A stretch of 64,000 bases of DNA. It comes from Patiria miniata. Taxonomy: Eukaryota > Echinodermata > Asteroidea > Valvatida > Asterinidae. The notes beneath the pieces were generated by a model that saw only the letters and a list, made by a program, of their open reading frames with translations, searched no databases and was not told the DNA's origin. Shown in pieces: positions 1 to 10,055 of this stretch; position 1 is the stretch's first letter; each line of letters begins with the position of its first letter. The stretch spans positions 32,498,129 through 32,562,128 of the forward strand of contig NW_024037059.1 of the NCBI RefSeq assembly GCF_015706575.1, given 5' to 3'. A program made the translations under genes and the position numbers.

Positions 1-2040
1 GGTTGACATTTGAAGCCAAAAAAAAACACGGATTTGAGGGGGAAAAAATGGAGAAAGCATATCCCTGCTTAATGTATATGTGCTTTACAAATTCGTCTTT
101 TTGATGACGTCATCATGACGTCACAAATTATTCCAAATTATGTGCATATACCGATTGCTGAACAAACCTAATACGAAAGGAATTATGAATTTAGCACATT
201 GCGCTAGTGAGATATGGCTTGAGGGTCCAAAACTTCAAAACAATCCTTAAAAAACTGGGCCTTTTTTGTGTTATTCTGTGCGATAATGAATTTTGGGGTC
301 CAATTTTGTGACCCCCAAAATCAGACTGTTCAGGGCTAGTTGTCATTCCAGCCATAAAGTGTTTGCCTTTTGCGGATGTATAAGAAGCCACATTTGTGCA
401 ATGGTTCCACGTGTAATTTATGTGACATACACAATTGTGTCGTACATTGGATGAAAATGACAGGAAAAACGTATGCGTACTCAGTCGTGTCTGATGTAGC
501 AACCAAGTTTTTTTCCATCTTTTCTTGGGAACAGTAAGCCATTAGGTTAGTGTCCTTTCAACTTGACCTTGTAATTAGTGTAAGTAAACAATCCAAAACA
601 TGAAATTTTCGGGGATTTCAGGACTTACTGCCTCTTTAATATTATGCTAATTTTGTCATGCAGTAAAAAATGTTAACCCTAAACTCCCCAACTTCATCAA
701 AATCCATCCTTCCATTTCAGTGGATATTGGGGGACTTGGTCCTGCAGACTTGGTTTGACTAAATGTTGATGGAGTATGATGGACTTGGGCCTGACGGCCT
801 GAAGCAGTGCTAGGGGAATCCGCTTGAATATTGCCTAGTATCCTGTACTGCTGTTGTCATATAGCCATGTGTACTAAGTCCACCAGTACTTCATCAGTGG
901 TGGATTCCATTACATGTACGTCATGTATTGGAAGCAGATTGAGTGATGTAGGCCTATTTTTGCCAACTTGATTGGATCATGCAATGTGTGTGTTTCAAAG
1001 AGTCAAATTCTAACCAAATTACCTTTCTGTATGGGAGCAGAATTTTGTTTTGGTGTTGCGTGTTGGTGTTCTGCTTTGTTTTGTATTGTATTTTTTTTTT
1101 TTAATGGGGGGGGAGACATATAGGTACATGTACTGTATGTATCTGGTAAATAAGGTGATATTCACAAAGCTTATACATAAATAGCACAACATTGAAAAAC
1201 CACAGGCACATAACACTAGCTAATTGTAAAGCTTACTCTCTTTTCCATGCAAATTAATGGTCAGCATGAATAGACAAAGTAGAAAAATAGACAAGAAATG
1301 GCACAGCCTATTAGTCATTGTCATGTGGAAAAACTGCTCTTAAAACAATGATGGAGATTTATGCACTTTTTAAGCCTTCACTTCACCCGTTTTTAGAGCT
1401 AACAAAGTAACATAGGCAGCGAAAGTTTGTGTTGTTTCAAGTTGCATCCTTTATCGTGAAAAATGAAAAGACTTTGATAAGCCTCGTAGACGCGTCGTGG
1501 ACAATTTGGGTTAACAATAATGAGCAATAAAATAACAATGTGTAAGCTCATGTTGACAAATGGCTTCCTCTAATGAATGCGAGTTTGTTCTTCTAGTACT
1601 AGCCCCAGTCTAGGGCCAGTTGGGAGTGGCCCTAGCCCTAGGCTAAAGTAAACATGCAAAGCCAAAGCTAGACTATGATTTCCTCATTGTTTTATCTGTG
1701 TAGCAAATGCTGTATATATTCTCTTTATGAATTATACTGGTGTTTCTTTTGTTGTTTTAGACGAAATAGCACAAGTACATGTGCTAAATATTCACACATG
1801 TAGAATTAACGCAGCCTACCCTACTCCCTGAGTAGTAACACCAGTCTAGGTTTATAATCAATTAGTCATGCCCTATACTCTGGCTAAACTAGGCCTCATT
1901 CAAGTGCCAAGTATCTTGGAACCAGAAGGGAGCTAGGGCTAAGCCAACCCTTGGCACTTACGTTTGCACCCATACATTTACCAAAAGCTTCAACTAGTCT
2001 GTGGATTTAATTACTTTCAGGTCAGGAACCAGCTTCAATA
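1..2040. other. Noncoding stretch upstream of or within the first gene
   Basis: No exon is supported here. The open frames are short and have no recognisable protein character. The sequence is AT-rich with short homopolymers (for example poly-T near 1090). If the plus-strand gene ending at 3574 begins outside the window, this is probably intron. The only ordered element seen is the doubled CRE palindrome at 105-123. Confidence 0.5.
105..123. promoter_or_regulatory. Doubled CRE palindrome
   Basis: Two perfect TGACGTCA octamers start at 105 and 116, separated by TCA. The octamer is the CREB/ATF consensus. The same doublet with the same 11-bp pitch recurs at seven other places in the window. 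Binding is inferred only from the word. Confidence 0.6.
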
Positions 2041-2046
2041 AAACAG

Positions 2047-2080
2047 AACTGATGAATTCCTGCAAAAATTATCATCTACG
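2047..2080 (+). CDS. Tentative internal exon of plus-strand gene
   Basis: A strong donor (ACG|GTAAGC) ends this segment at 2080. The frame leading into it reads DEFLQKLSST and joins in phase 0 to the well-supported exon at 2662. That frame has a TAA at 2039-2041, so the normal-looking acceptor at 2020 (TTTCAG) cannot give a coding exon in this frame. The only usable AG is at 2046, which lacks a good pyrimidine tract. It may be a mis-assigned or alternative exon, or the donor may end an untranslated exon. Confidence 0.3.
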
Positions 2081-2661
2081 GTAAGCAAGAGAGGAACTCC
2101 CAAAAAATGCCAAAGATAACTCCAGCAGTCTATGAAGAAGGAAAAGTCCTGGGAAGCTGGTCTTCAATTGGCAACTCGAGGCCTAATTGCCAAAAGTAAA
2201 TTAAAGTTTATTTCTGGTTGAGCTGTAATGTTACTTTGTTGGGTCAGTGTAAATAAAAAAAAACCCAAAAAAGAACAAATGTATATATAATGCAAAAATG
2301 ATACATGTATTTCATTGCTGTAGTTGCAATCACTTGTTGTCATGCTTGTGAATTTTATTAGCCACAAGTTATACAAATATGTATTCCACATTTAAACCAC
2401 CATTTTCATACCTGCATGTCTGACCTGCATGTCAGCGTTCTAACCAGAAAGAAAAACAAACACTTGTTAGCCGAAGTGTTGTGCAGTCAAGCTTCACACT
2501 ACAATGATATCATACTACACATTTGTAATTTATGATGTACTGCAAAAGAAGCATGAAATCTAAAAATAGACTGTGAAACAGCCAAAGACACCTGAACAAA
2601 ATTCTTGAAATGTGCAAAACATTTACTCTAGCAAATCTAGTTTGTTGTTTTTATTGAACAG

Positions 2662-2718
2662 GATGTCAAGAGCAACATAACTGCACCTGAGATGATGAGT
2701 CTGAAGGATTTGTTCCTG
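2662..2718 (+). CDS. Penultimate coding exon, unrecognised protein
   Basis: The exon is 57 nt (19 codons, phase 0 at both ends), bounded by an acceptor (TTATTGAACAG) and a donor (CTG|GTATGT). It encodes a helix-prone segment starting DVKSNITAPEMMSLKD. It joins in frame to the exon at 3500, giving a continuous C-terminus of 43 residues with no stop. I do not recognise the family. Splice borders and the clean frame are the evidence; nothing shows function. Confidence 0.6.
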
Positions 2719-3499
2719 GTATGTTTACATTTTTGTGTCAGTTTTCATTTAATTGTAAAGCCAAACTTCCAAAACTTTTTAAAAACTCTCAAGTATACAT
2801 TAAAGACATTGAAATCTAATTCCGCTTGGAGGTAAACATGAGTATATTCCTCAAGATTGGACCCTATGTTATTCACTCTGGAATCAAACCGCAAGTGAAA
2901 CTAGGTACGTTTTCACGAGCCCGGGTCCCCATGTTGGCATGGGCATGGGCAGCGATTCCCTCCCCCAATATTTTTGTTTGAGGGGACCCCTATGGCAATG
3001 CCCCCCCCCCCTAATAATGAGGGTCATTTCTTTGCATGTTGTTAGTTCTAGATTGCATCAGAAGGCACCTAGATCATCCGAAACTCTACAAAAAATTCTC
3101 AAGGAGCTCATTCCCTAGATTTTCTGATGAATGCCATCACCCAACTATCAAACAAGACATGGAACAGTCCCAGCATACTGAACTTTGTATCCCTCCAGAA
3201 ATTGAAAATGCACGTTCACCCTCGGAGTTATTACATTTATGGACCGAGCAAAATTTATTATGAATTCAGGTCACCTGACCAGTGAAAAAACTGCGTGATA
3301 AATGGGCCACAAAAATTGTGGGTAACCTTTATGAAAATAATTCATGGAAAGAAATAAGAGTGGGTTAACCTTTTGTAATTATTTTACAGGCTGAAAAAAA
3401 AATTGGGGGTAACCTTTTGGAAATCGCCGCCGCTGCATGTTGGCTTGCATTCCATGGAAAATACTTACATTATTTTCTTTTATTTACACCTTCTTGTAG

Positions 3500-3574
3500 C
3501 TGAGCAACAAGCTACAGTTTGGAGCTACCCTGAAGATGTTCAAGAATCAGAGACCCTACAGCAATCAAGAGTAG
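3500..3574 (+). CDS. Terminal coding exon with stop, unrecognised protein
   Basis: It follows a pyrimidine-rich acceptor (CACCTTCTTGTAG). Twenty-four codons starting LSNKLQFGATLKMF and ending PYSNQE precede a TAG at 3572-3574. With the exon at 2662 it forms the C-terminus of a small basic protein or of a longer one. Two AATAAA signals lie 0.25-0.43 kb downstream, which fits a final exon with a short 3' UTR. The 781-nt intron between the two exons contains no coding signal I trust. Confidence 0.6.
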   Translation: MSNKLQFGATLKMFKNQRPYSNQE

Positions 3575-3830
3575 ATTGAGTTGAAGTGACAATACTGCTG
3601 GTCTCGCTGTTAGTTGATCTTATCAATATTACAATTAATTATTTTGGATTTACTAATAACTAAAATTTGAGAGAACAAGGACTGTAAAAGGATTATTTCT
3701 TTAATATAACTTCATAAATGATATTTTTCTTGCCTTTATTAAGGTAGTTTGCCCAAAATGGACTGCTCATCAGTTTCTTAAACATGTACTAACATTCATT
3801 TATGCTGCTTTTTGGTGGATGACACTGTAC

Positions 3831-4002
3831 AATAAATTGCCTATTTTATTCTATTTTTATAGTGGAAATGAAAGTTAAATGTCATTCTCTTTATTATACT
3901 AATGTAAACAAATGCATTTTATTGTAATTTGTCTAATATTGGAGGAAGGTAAGGTTGGTTAGGTTGGCATATACAGCTGAACTCATCTGTAAATCCAATA
4001 AA
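3831..4002 (+). terminator. Candidate polyadenylation signals for the plus-strand gene
   Basis: Perfect AATAAA hexamers lie at 3831-3836 and 3997-4002, 257 and 423 nt after the stop codon at 3574. Both lie in AT-rich sequence typical of a 3' UTR end. Which one is used cannot be told from sequence. Confidence 0.45.
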
Positions 4003-5037
4003 AACAATACTGCCAGTCTTGCTAATTGTTATGATGTATTGTATTTTATTTGAACGTTTGACTTTTTAATTTTATTTTCATTCCAGTATGCTGGGACTGT
4101 GCCACAACTTGTTTCTTTAAACAATAGAAAATTTACATATTCAGTATTTAAGGTTGGCTTATTGTGACTTATTATTTAACTCAAATTTGATAAATATTAT
4201 TTAATATTAAATTATTTATTATTAAATACTAATTATATGCACTAATTTAGAAAAGTAATATTATGGCCACCTCTGCAACATTTTCATTGGGAAAATGCAG
4301 TCAATTTTATTGAACTTAACATAAGTAACCATAATGCCCTTATCGATACTTATTTTCAGGTAGGCCTACATACTTTTTATTGCTTGAATAAACAAGGACC
4401 AAAATACTGGAGTTGTGTAACAAAAGGCTTGCACGGTATTCCAGTGTATACCAAGTTTTAACATTAAGTAGCTATAGTAGATCAGATCCCCCCACCCCCC
4501 GCGAGATGTAAAGTCAATCTATCTAATTGTCATAACCTTACTTAAACGTTAGTATCACACTCTCCAGCACTATTGCTTTTCGCTTGCAAAAAAAAAAAAT
4601 CCAAAAGAACAAGAAACTATTAGCAGTGTGTGTAGCTTACATATTTCATGTGGCCTTATTTACAAACTTGTCTCAGTCTTCAAGTTAAAACGCCAAAAAA
4701 AAAAAAGGAAGTAAACAAGCCACCCTCGAAAAAAGAAAAAAAAATGCACATGAAATAAATAAATATTTACCAAATGATACATATCAGCCTTGACAATGTT
4801 CCATGTATATGTCAGTAAATAATGATATGACATTTATTTGCTTGGCAAGGATTTCTTATTTCGTTGTAAAAAAAACAAAAAAAACAGCTCGACCAATAAG
4901 AAAACGACATTTAAGGTCAGCTAAGGCTATTAACATAATGAGCACCACCCCCAAAACCTGACATGGACGATTGAACCAAGGCGCTAGATTGCGTCCAACT
5001 GATTTGCATAAAAATAGTGGACGCGTGAGGTCGCTGT
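4003..5037. other. AT-rich intergenic DNA
   Basis: No gene is seen. The stretch holds several A-runs, a C-run near 4490 and no convincing splice or coding signal. Confidence 0.5.
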
Positions 5038-5130
5038 TATGCACTACATGCATAGACATATGACTGCATGCATAGCGCTAGCGAAGATACGTTTACCACG
5101 TTACGGCCGGATGAATAACATGGCTATCAG
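5038..5130 (+). repeat. Dispersed repeat, copy 1
   Basis: A block containing ATGACTGCATGCATAGCG, then a GTTTACC segment and CCGGATGAATA, is repeated in the same orientation with few changes at about 22962-23045. The second copy continues to a CCTTGACCAAGG palindrome; a similar GCCTTGGTCAAGG lies at about 5952. These are parts of one old inverted-repeat family. Confidence 0.5.
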
Positions 5131-5169
5131 CTAACTTATTCCGTAAGACTGATTTTAACTTGTATGAAC

Positions 5170-5420
5170 GACTTATAAGTTATATGTCGTATGTACGACT
5201 AATATATCATCAGGGTACGACATATTTATGTCGACAGAGTACGACTAATATATCAACAGGGTATGACATATCAAACATATGACATAATGTCGACAGGTGC
5301 CGGTACAACATTTATGTCGTGCATACGATCTTTTATGTCGAGTTGACAGGGTACGATATATGTCGCATACGACTTGGTTGTATATAAGTACGACTTAATA
5401 TCTTGTGTGTACAACATATG
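5170..5420. repeat. Degenerate GTCGTAC/GTACGAC repeat tract
   Basis: The words GTACGAC, ATGTCG and GTCGTAC recur about a dozen times in both orientations, in a loose period of 20-45 bp (for example TATGTCGTATGTACGAC near 5180). No open frame of note crosses it. It is best read as a decayed palindromic minisatellite. Confidence 0.5.
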
Positions 5421-6124
5421 AATTTTACGCTGTTGACAATAAACGTCGGCGGACTGTCTTGAACTGTCCAATTCGCAATACATTGGAAATGTATCATCAT
5501 TTTGAACAACTGTTCATTCATATAGCAGCATATTTCATTGTTTGTAATAAAACTGGAGAAATAGTTTAAAATGTGATTGAAAACCTGGACATTTATTTTT
5601 GAGTGAACATTCGTGGTGTATAAAGTAATTTGCGGGCTTCATGAATATGTATGTCGCGGGTCAAAGTTTACGGGCTTTGATTGGATATCGTGTAATATAT
5701 GCGCATCAGAAATTCTCGGCCGATTTTGGTCAAAACATAAAGAAACACATAAGGAATTCGCCACGGTTGCGTCAGGGCTATCCTCCGCCTCGACTTAGTG
5801 TACAGCTGTTTGCGGAAGTGTGTGTGGGGCGTACGTACATGCACACAAAGCACCCGCAAGAGTCATTGAGGCTAACGGTATAGTACAATCAGTGTGTCGC
5901 GGAGCGTGCTGTATGCGGTAGCGCGAACAAGCTCGTATGGGAACAAGCTGATAGCCTTGGTCAAGGCTACGTTTCTAATGGTCCCTTGTAGTTCAAGTAT
6001 GGAAGTACGAGAGAATTGTAGAGCATAATCATTGCGAGACATCAACAGTTGAGTTTCCAAGACGTCAACAAAGTTATTACGAGAGATTTCAACTGCTGTT
6101 GTATGACACATAGGTTATAAATTA
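5421..6124. other. Intergenic DNA with fragments of dispersed repeats
   Basis: No supported gene. The segment at about 5890-5975 ends in GCCTTGGTCAAGGC, the terminal palindrome of the repeat family also seen at 22558-23071. Short open frames here show no protein signature. Confidence 0.4.
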
Positions 6125-6640
6125 TTAGATATTATACAACACCTGAATAAATCCCCATCATCTGATTGGTGAATTGTAGATCAAGTGACATATTATTATT
6201 CGGTATAATGCACGGTGCGACCATGCGTTATACCCATGCGTTATACCGTTTCACTTTGCGCTTGTTCCATGACGCGGTATTTGCGTGCAAAATGCATGCT
6301 GGTGTGCGCGTTCAGCGTAGCGCGTATTGTTCCAAAGAGCCAGCAGGCTACAGCGTTGGGTTCAAACATTTTCGTGAAGGGGTAGTTCAACATCTTTAAA
6401 ATCAAAATAAATTGTATTTTATAATTTACCAATCAAATGACGAGAATTTATTCAGGTGTTGTATAAAACAAATAACGAATGTTTTACGTTCGTGCGATGG
6501 AAAGAATAATTTCATTCGGTGACAGATTGAATGTTCTATTCCACTTGGCTTCGCCTTGTGGAATAGAACATTCAATCTGTCACCTCATGAAATTATTCTT
6601 ACCATCGCACTCACAAACATTCGTTATTTGTATAATATAT
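6125..6640. mobile_element. Fold-back element A with hairpin tail
   Basis: The element has two parts. A head of about 330 bp is bounded by inverted words (ACAACACCTGAATAAA near 6136 and TTTATTCAGGTGTTGT near 6450). A hairpin follows with arms at about 6466-6544 and 6558-6634 around a TTGGCTTCGCCTT apex. The inner 24 bp of the arms (6521-6544 and 6558-6581) pair perfectly. A diverged relative with the same head words (ATTGTTCC, GGGGTAGTT, AGGTGTTRTAAAACAAATA) lies at 59690-60130. It has no coding capacity, so it is non-autonomous. Confidence 0.65.
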
Positions 6641-7254
6641 CACCCCTTCAAGAACCTCATGAGTGTCGGGTGAATATGATGGTGGGTCCTGTGACACAAC
6701 TTTCTACACTCTCATTGAGTTACGTCATCAACATGGTCATTCAAGGAAATATAAACAGTCACCTCTGTGCCTGGATTTGATAAGCGGTCGGAGTGAGATT
6801 TGCAAGAACTAAACCAATCCTTTGCATGTCCATATGTATGTCGCGTCCACCGTGACAATGATCAATTATTCCATCAGGGAGGGAGTCTATTTGAATTGAC
6901 ACTGAGAGAGAGGTGAAATGAATCTTCTTAGTTGGCTTTTCTTATGAATTAATTCATAGTTGCCGTTTTCTTATGAATGCGAACCTTAGGTTTAACCAAA
7001 ATCAATGGAAGCTTTCTGGGATGTGAGAAATTCGGAACCTTTTATAACCTTCTGGGTGCAATCCACTTGCTACATAACACGGAACAATGAATTTTTAACC
7101 CAAGATGTACATTACGAAATCAAAATATAGGCCATTCAGTTACCATTTTAGCTGTCGTGACGTGGTCACATTTTGGCTCCGTCAAATGCAACTAGACTGT
7201 TTGAAGACAGTGTTTCCTTATAGGCGAGCGAATTATGGCCAAAAAGTTCTTTAA
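6641..7254. other. Intergenic DNA, nothing recognised
   Basis: AT-rich with no coding frame, no clear repeats and no RNA gene that I can support. Confidence 0.4.
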
Positions 7255-7540
7255 AATGACGGAAGTGCCAACAAGCAAATAAACTACAAGCTAATGTTGG
7301 TATTTTTGTAAAGTATGGACCCCGACTAAGTCACAGATAAAAAATACCCAGAATCCTTGTAGGGCTCCATGTTCAAGTGACGTCATCAAAATGACCGCAC
7401 TTGTGCAAATAAATGCAACTCCCAACATCCTTATAACAAACAAAATAATTTGAAACCCCATAAGTTAAAAAAGTACTTAAGGTTTATTTTGTAGGATCTG
7501 GTCATTTTTATATACAGTATGTCCATTGTATTTCCATATT
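7255..7540. repeat. Dispersed repeat, inverted partner of 24640-25110
   Basis: Two stretches match the region at 24.6-25.1 kb in opposite orientation: the block containing ATACCCAGAATCC, the CRE-like GTGACGTCATCAAAATGACC and CACTTGTGCAAATAA; and the block containing AAGTACTTAAG and TAGGATCTGGTCA. It is a noncoding transposon-like family with two copies in the window. Confidence 0.55.
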
Positions 7541-7968
7541 CATTTGTCTTTGTGCCTTTTAAAAGGGGAATAAACATGTTCTAAAGCTTTATTTTATACT
7601 TCAGATTGTCAAAAGCCATGAAAGCATGTAGAAGTTATACTTTTTTTCCAAAACTTTTTTTACGGGTACGGTTATACGGTTGTACAGAATTTAGGACTGG
7701 TTGATTGTCTACCAAAACTTCGTTAAGGCGACACAGAAAAAGGCGATAATATGATATCGGACAAAATGTATGGGTCCGCACTACCATTTAAAGGATGATA
7801 TAAAGGCTGTACATTTTTGTAGCGTCATGTACGTCCGACAGGTTGGCAAGTATAAACAACAAGGACGTTTGTCTGAGACACATTTGAACTTGGAAGATCG
7901 TTATTTCTATTTTACATTACGTGCGCTTTATTAAGAAAATGTGTACACAGTAGGTTCGCCTTCTAATA

Positions 7969-8034
7969 TCACAACCGTTTACGCATAGGTAATGCATAAT
8001 ATTTTATGCATTACCTATGCGTAAACGGTTGTGA
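7969..8034. repeat. Perfect 31-bp hairpin
   Basis: The arms 7969-7999 and 8004-8034 are perfect reverse complements (inner end TATGCGTAAACGGTTGTGA on the right arm) with a 4-nt apex. Confidence 0.85.
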
Positions 8035-8053
8035 TTAAATCGTACACACCTAT

Positions 8054-8427
8054 TTATCTTCAAGCAAACTTGATACCTCGATCCTGATTGGTCGATCCAT
8101 GGCAACAAGTTGCTACATATAACCATACCGCACGACCACGGTCCATACCCAACTCCACGTACGCGCGTATTGCGCTATTCCAAGCCTACGTGACCCGATT
8201 AGTGCTGCACAATTCACTGTGAATTCAAAAGTTGCGCGTAGGTTACACAGCATGCGTGTTCCAACTTGACTGTGCGTCAAGTTTGCTTGAAGATAAATTC
8301 GTTATCACGCTCGCGCTCGTGGAACACGGGAAATGTAGTGCGTCTGTGTCCCACATATCACTCGGCCTTCGGCCTCGTGGCATGTGGAACACAGACGCAC
8401 GTGTTCCACTCCCGCTCGCAAGATAAC
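8054..8427. mobile_element. Fold-back element with GGCCTTCGGCC apex
   Basis: An inverted pair (ATCTTCAAGCAAACTTGA near 8056 and TCAAGTTTGCTTGAAGAT near 8277) flanks a head of about 200 bp. A hairpin follows with arms 8311-8356 and 8382-8427. The arms share GTTATC...GTGGAACAC and GTGCGTCTGTG words in inverse order, and the apex contains CGGCCTTCGGCC. It is noncoding and resembles the elements at 6125, 53399 and 59690 in design. Confidence 0.6.
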
Positions 8428-8840
8428 TAATATTGTACGGTCAGAAATTTAGCTAGATAGGCCTAGGCCTACATGTATTTTCAGTGGTCAACCAAACCTT
8501 CACAATGTTTTGTCCCCCCGCCGGAGTGACCCCTTTGTGACCCCCAATTCTAATTGTTCTACCTAGCAACGTCCCTGGGGTGACTCTATTTTTTATTGAG
8601 CTTAATAACAGGCATGACAATTTTATAATCTCACCTGATCACAAATGACCATAGGTTATAACTTATGTCCCTGCGTTAGTAGTTTATTATTTAGGGCTGA
8701 AATATCAAGGTTGGGTGAAGGTTCCATTACTCACGAAACAGGGTATACGGCCGCCGTGTTTTACATGTAGTAAGTGGATTTATTTTGTAAGATGCTACTT
8801 TCCCTTGCAAGACGCAGGCTAGCCCCATAAATGTGGCCTA
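8428..8840. other. Intergenic DNA, nothing recognised
   Basis: No coding or structured element is supported. Confidence 0.4.
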
Positions 8841-9246
8841 TTTACTGTACTGCCTCCGTCCACATGTACAAAAACGTGTCGACTTTGCCAAATTTTGATT
8901 TCACATTTAGGCTTAGTTTGTAGGATGTTTTTGCTTTAGAAGCATACTCACCCTCTTTATAGGCTAGTCAGAAAGTGCTGCCTTTTTCAGATGTCTAATT
9001 TTTGTGAAATTTCATGTTGAAATTTTGATACGCAAACGTGTAAAAATGAATCTGGAAATTTCACAAAAACTATACATCTGAAAAAGGCAGCACTTTCTGA
9101 TTAGCCTATAAAGAGGGTGAGTATGCTTCTAAAGCAAAAATAAACTACAAACTAAGCCTAAATGCGAAAATCAAAATTTGGCAAAGTCGACACGTTTTTT
9201 GTACATGTGGATGTGTGGCCTATGTTTACGGAGGCAGTCCAGTAAA
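8841..9246. repeat. Long inverted repeat (fold-back MITE)
   Basis: The left arm at about 8841-9013 and the right arm at about 9054-9246 are near-perfect reverse complements over about 170-190 bp (for example AAAGTGCTGCCTTTTTCAGA near 8970 and TCTGAAAAAGGCAGCACTTT near 9080), with a spacer of about 40 bp. It has no coding content. Its right end lies 2 bp from the end of DIRS-1. Confidence 0.8.
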
Positions 9247-9248
9247 TT

Positions 9249-9610
9249 CCCCCCCCCCCCCCCACAGAAGTGTGGTTGGGGTCTACGAACGAATACTTAC
9301 CTGTAGAGCAATACTACTGCATATTCCCCCTACCGGCAGGTATTTTCGCTAAGAGTTATATACAATAGCGCCCTCTGGCGCCCTACCCATAATACCCCGC
9401 GGCATGCGTGCCTCGTGAGCGTCCTCTTTTCTCGAGCGCTAAGTCGGAATACAACAAAGTACCCAGGCATCGAGAAGAGTGGGGTAGGGGGGAGGGATGC
9501 TCTACAGGTAAGTATTCGTTCGTAGACACCAACCACACTTCTGTGGGGGGGGGGGGGGGGAGTCTACTTCACTCTACTTACCTGTAGAGCAATACTACTT
9601 ATGCATAGAC
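9249..9610. repeat. DIRS-1 3' terminal repeat and internal complementary region
   Basis: The outer end, C15 then ACAGAAGTGTGGTTGG and ATACTTACCTG (9293-9303), is repeated inverted at about 9500-9560, ending in G17. It is joined directly to AGTCTACTTCACTC and CTTACCTGTAGAGC (9561-9590). In DIRS elements this internal region is complementary to both outer ends joined together. The first half therefore fixes the 3' border at 9249, and the second half represents the missing 5' end. The terminal repeat contains AATAGCGCCCTCTGGCGCC near 9364, resembling a word in DIRS-2. Confidence 0.75.
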
Positions 9611-10055
9611 TAGCACCGTCAAGGAGGTGGGTCACTATGCGAGATGCTATTGCTTACTCACAGGGGCACGAAACATGGAAATGTAACCCCAGATGGCTCC
9701 CACTGTTCCGTCCAAAGGCGGACAGGGGAAAAAACCAATAAATCTACATGTAAAGGATATTAATTACCCTCACATGTTAACCGAGACGTCAGCCCTTGTA
9801 AGGGGGGACGCCTCATAATGTAAAGTATTATGATATAATACAGTTGAATCCTGCAAAGAAAAGTACTGTTAGTACACGAAACTTCTTAAAGCAAGTTCTA
9901 AAACACTTCAAACCAAGCCCATGCACAAGGTAAACTGATACAAAAAAGGTAACTTGTCCAAGACCAATGACCTTGCTACAAGAGTGTTTAGCTATACATT
10001 TATATTCAATACAGTGTAATGTATTAATGTAAATAGTCAGGATGAGGAGACTCAC

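Noticed and set aside
1019..1216. Short minus ORF with poly-Lys
   Set aside because: The lysines come from an A/T homopolymer, so it is chance coding.
3036..3263. 75-aa plus-strand ORF between the two exons of the first gene
   Set aside because: It lies in an intron and is not bounded by matching splice sites; no family recognised.
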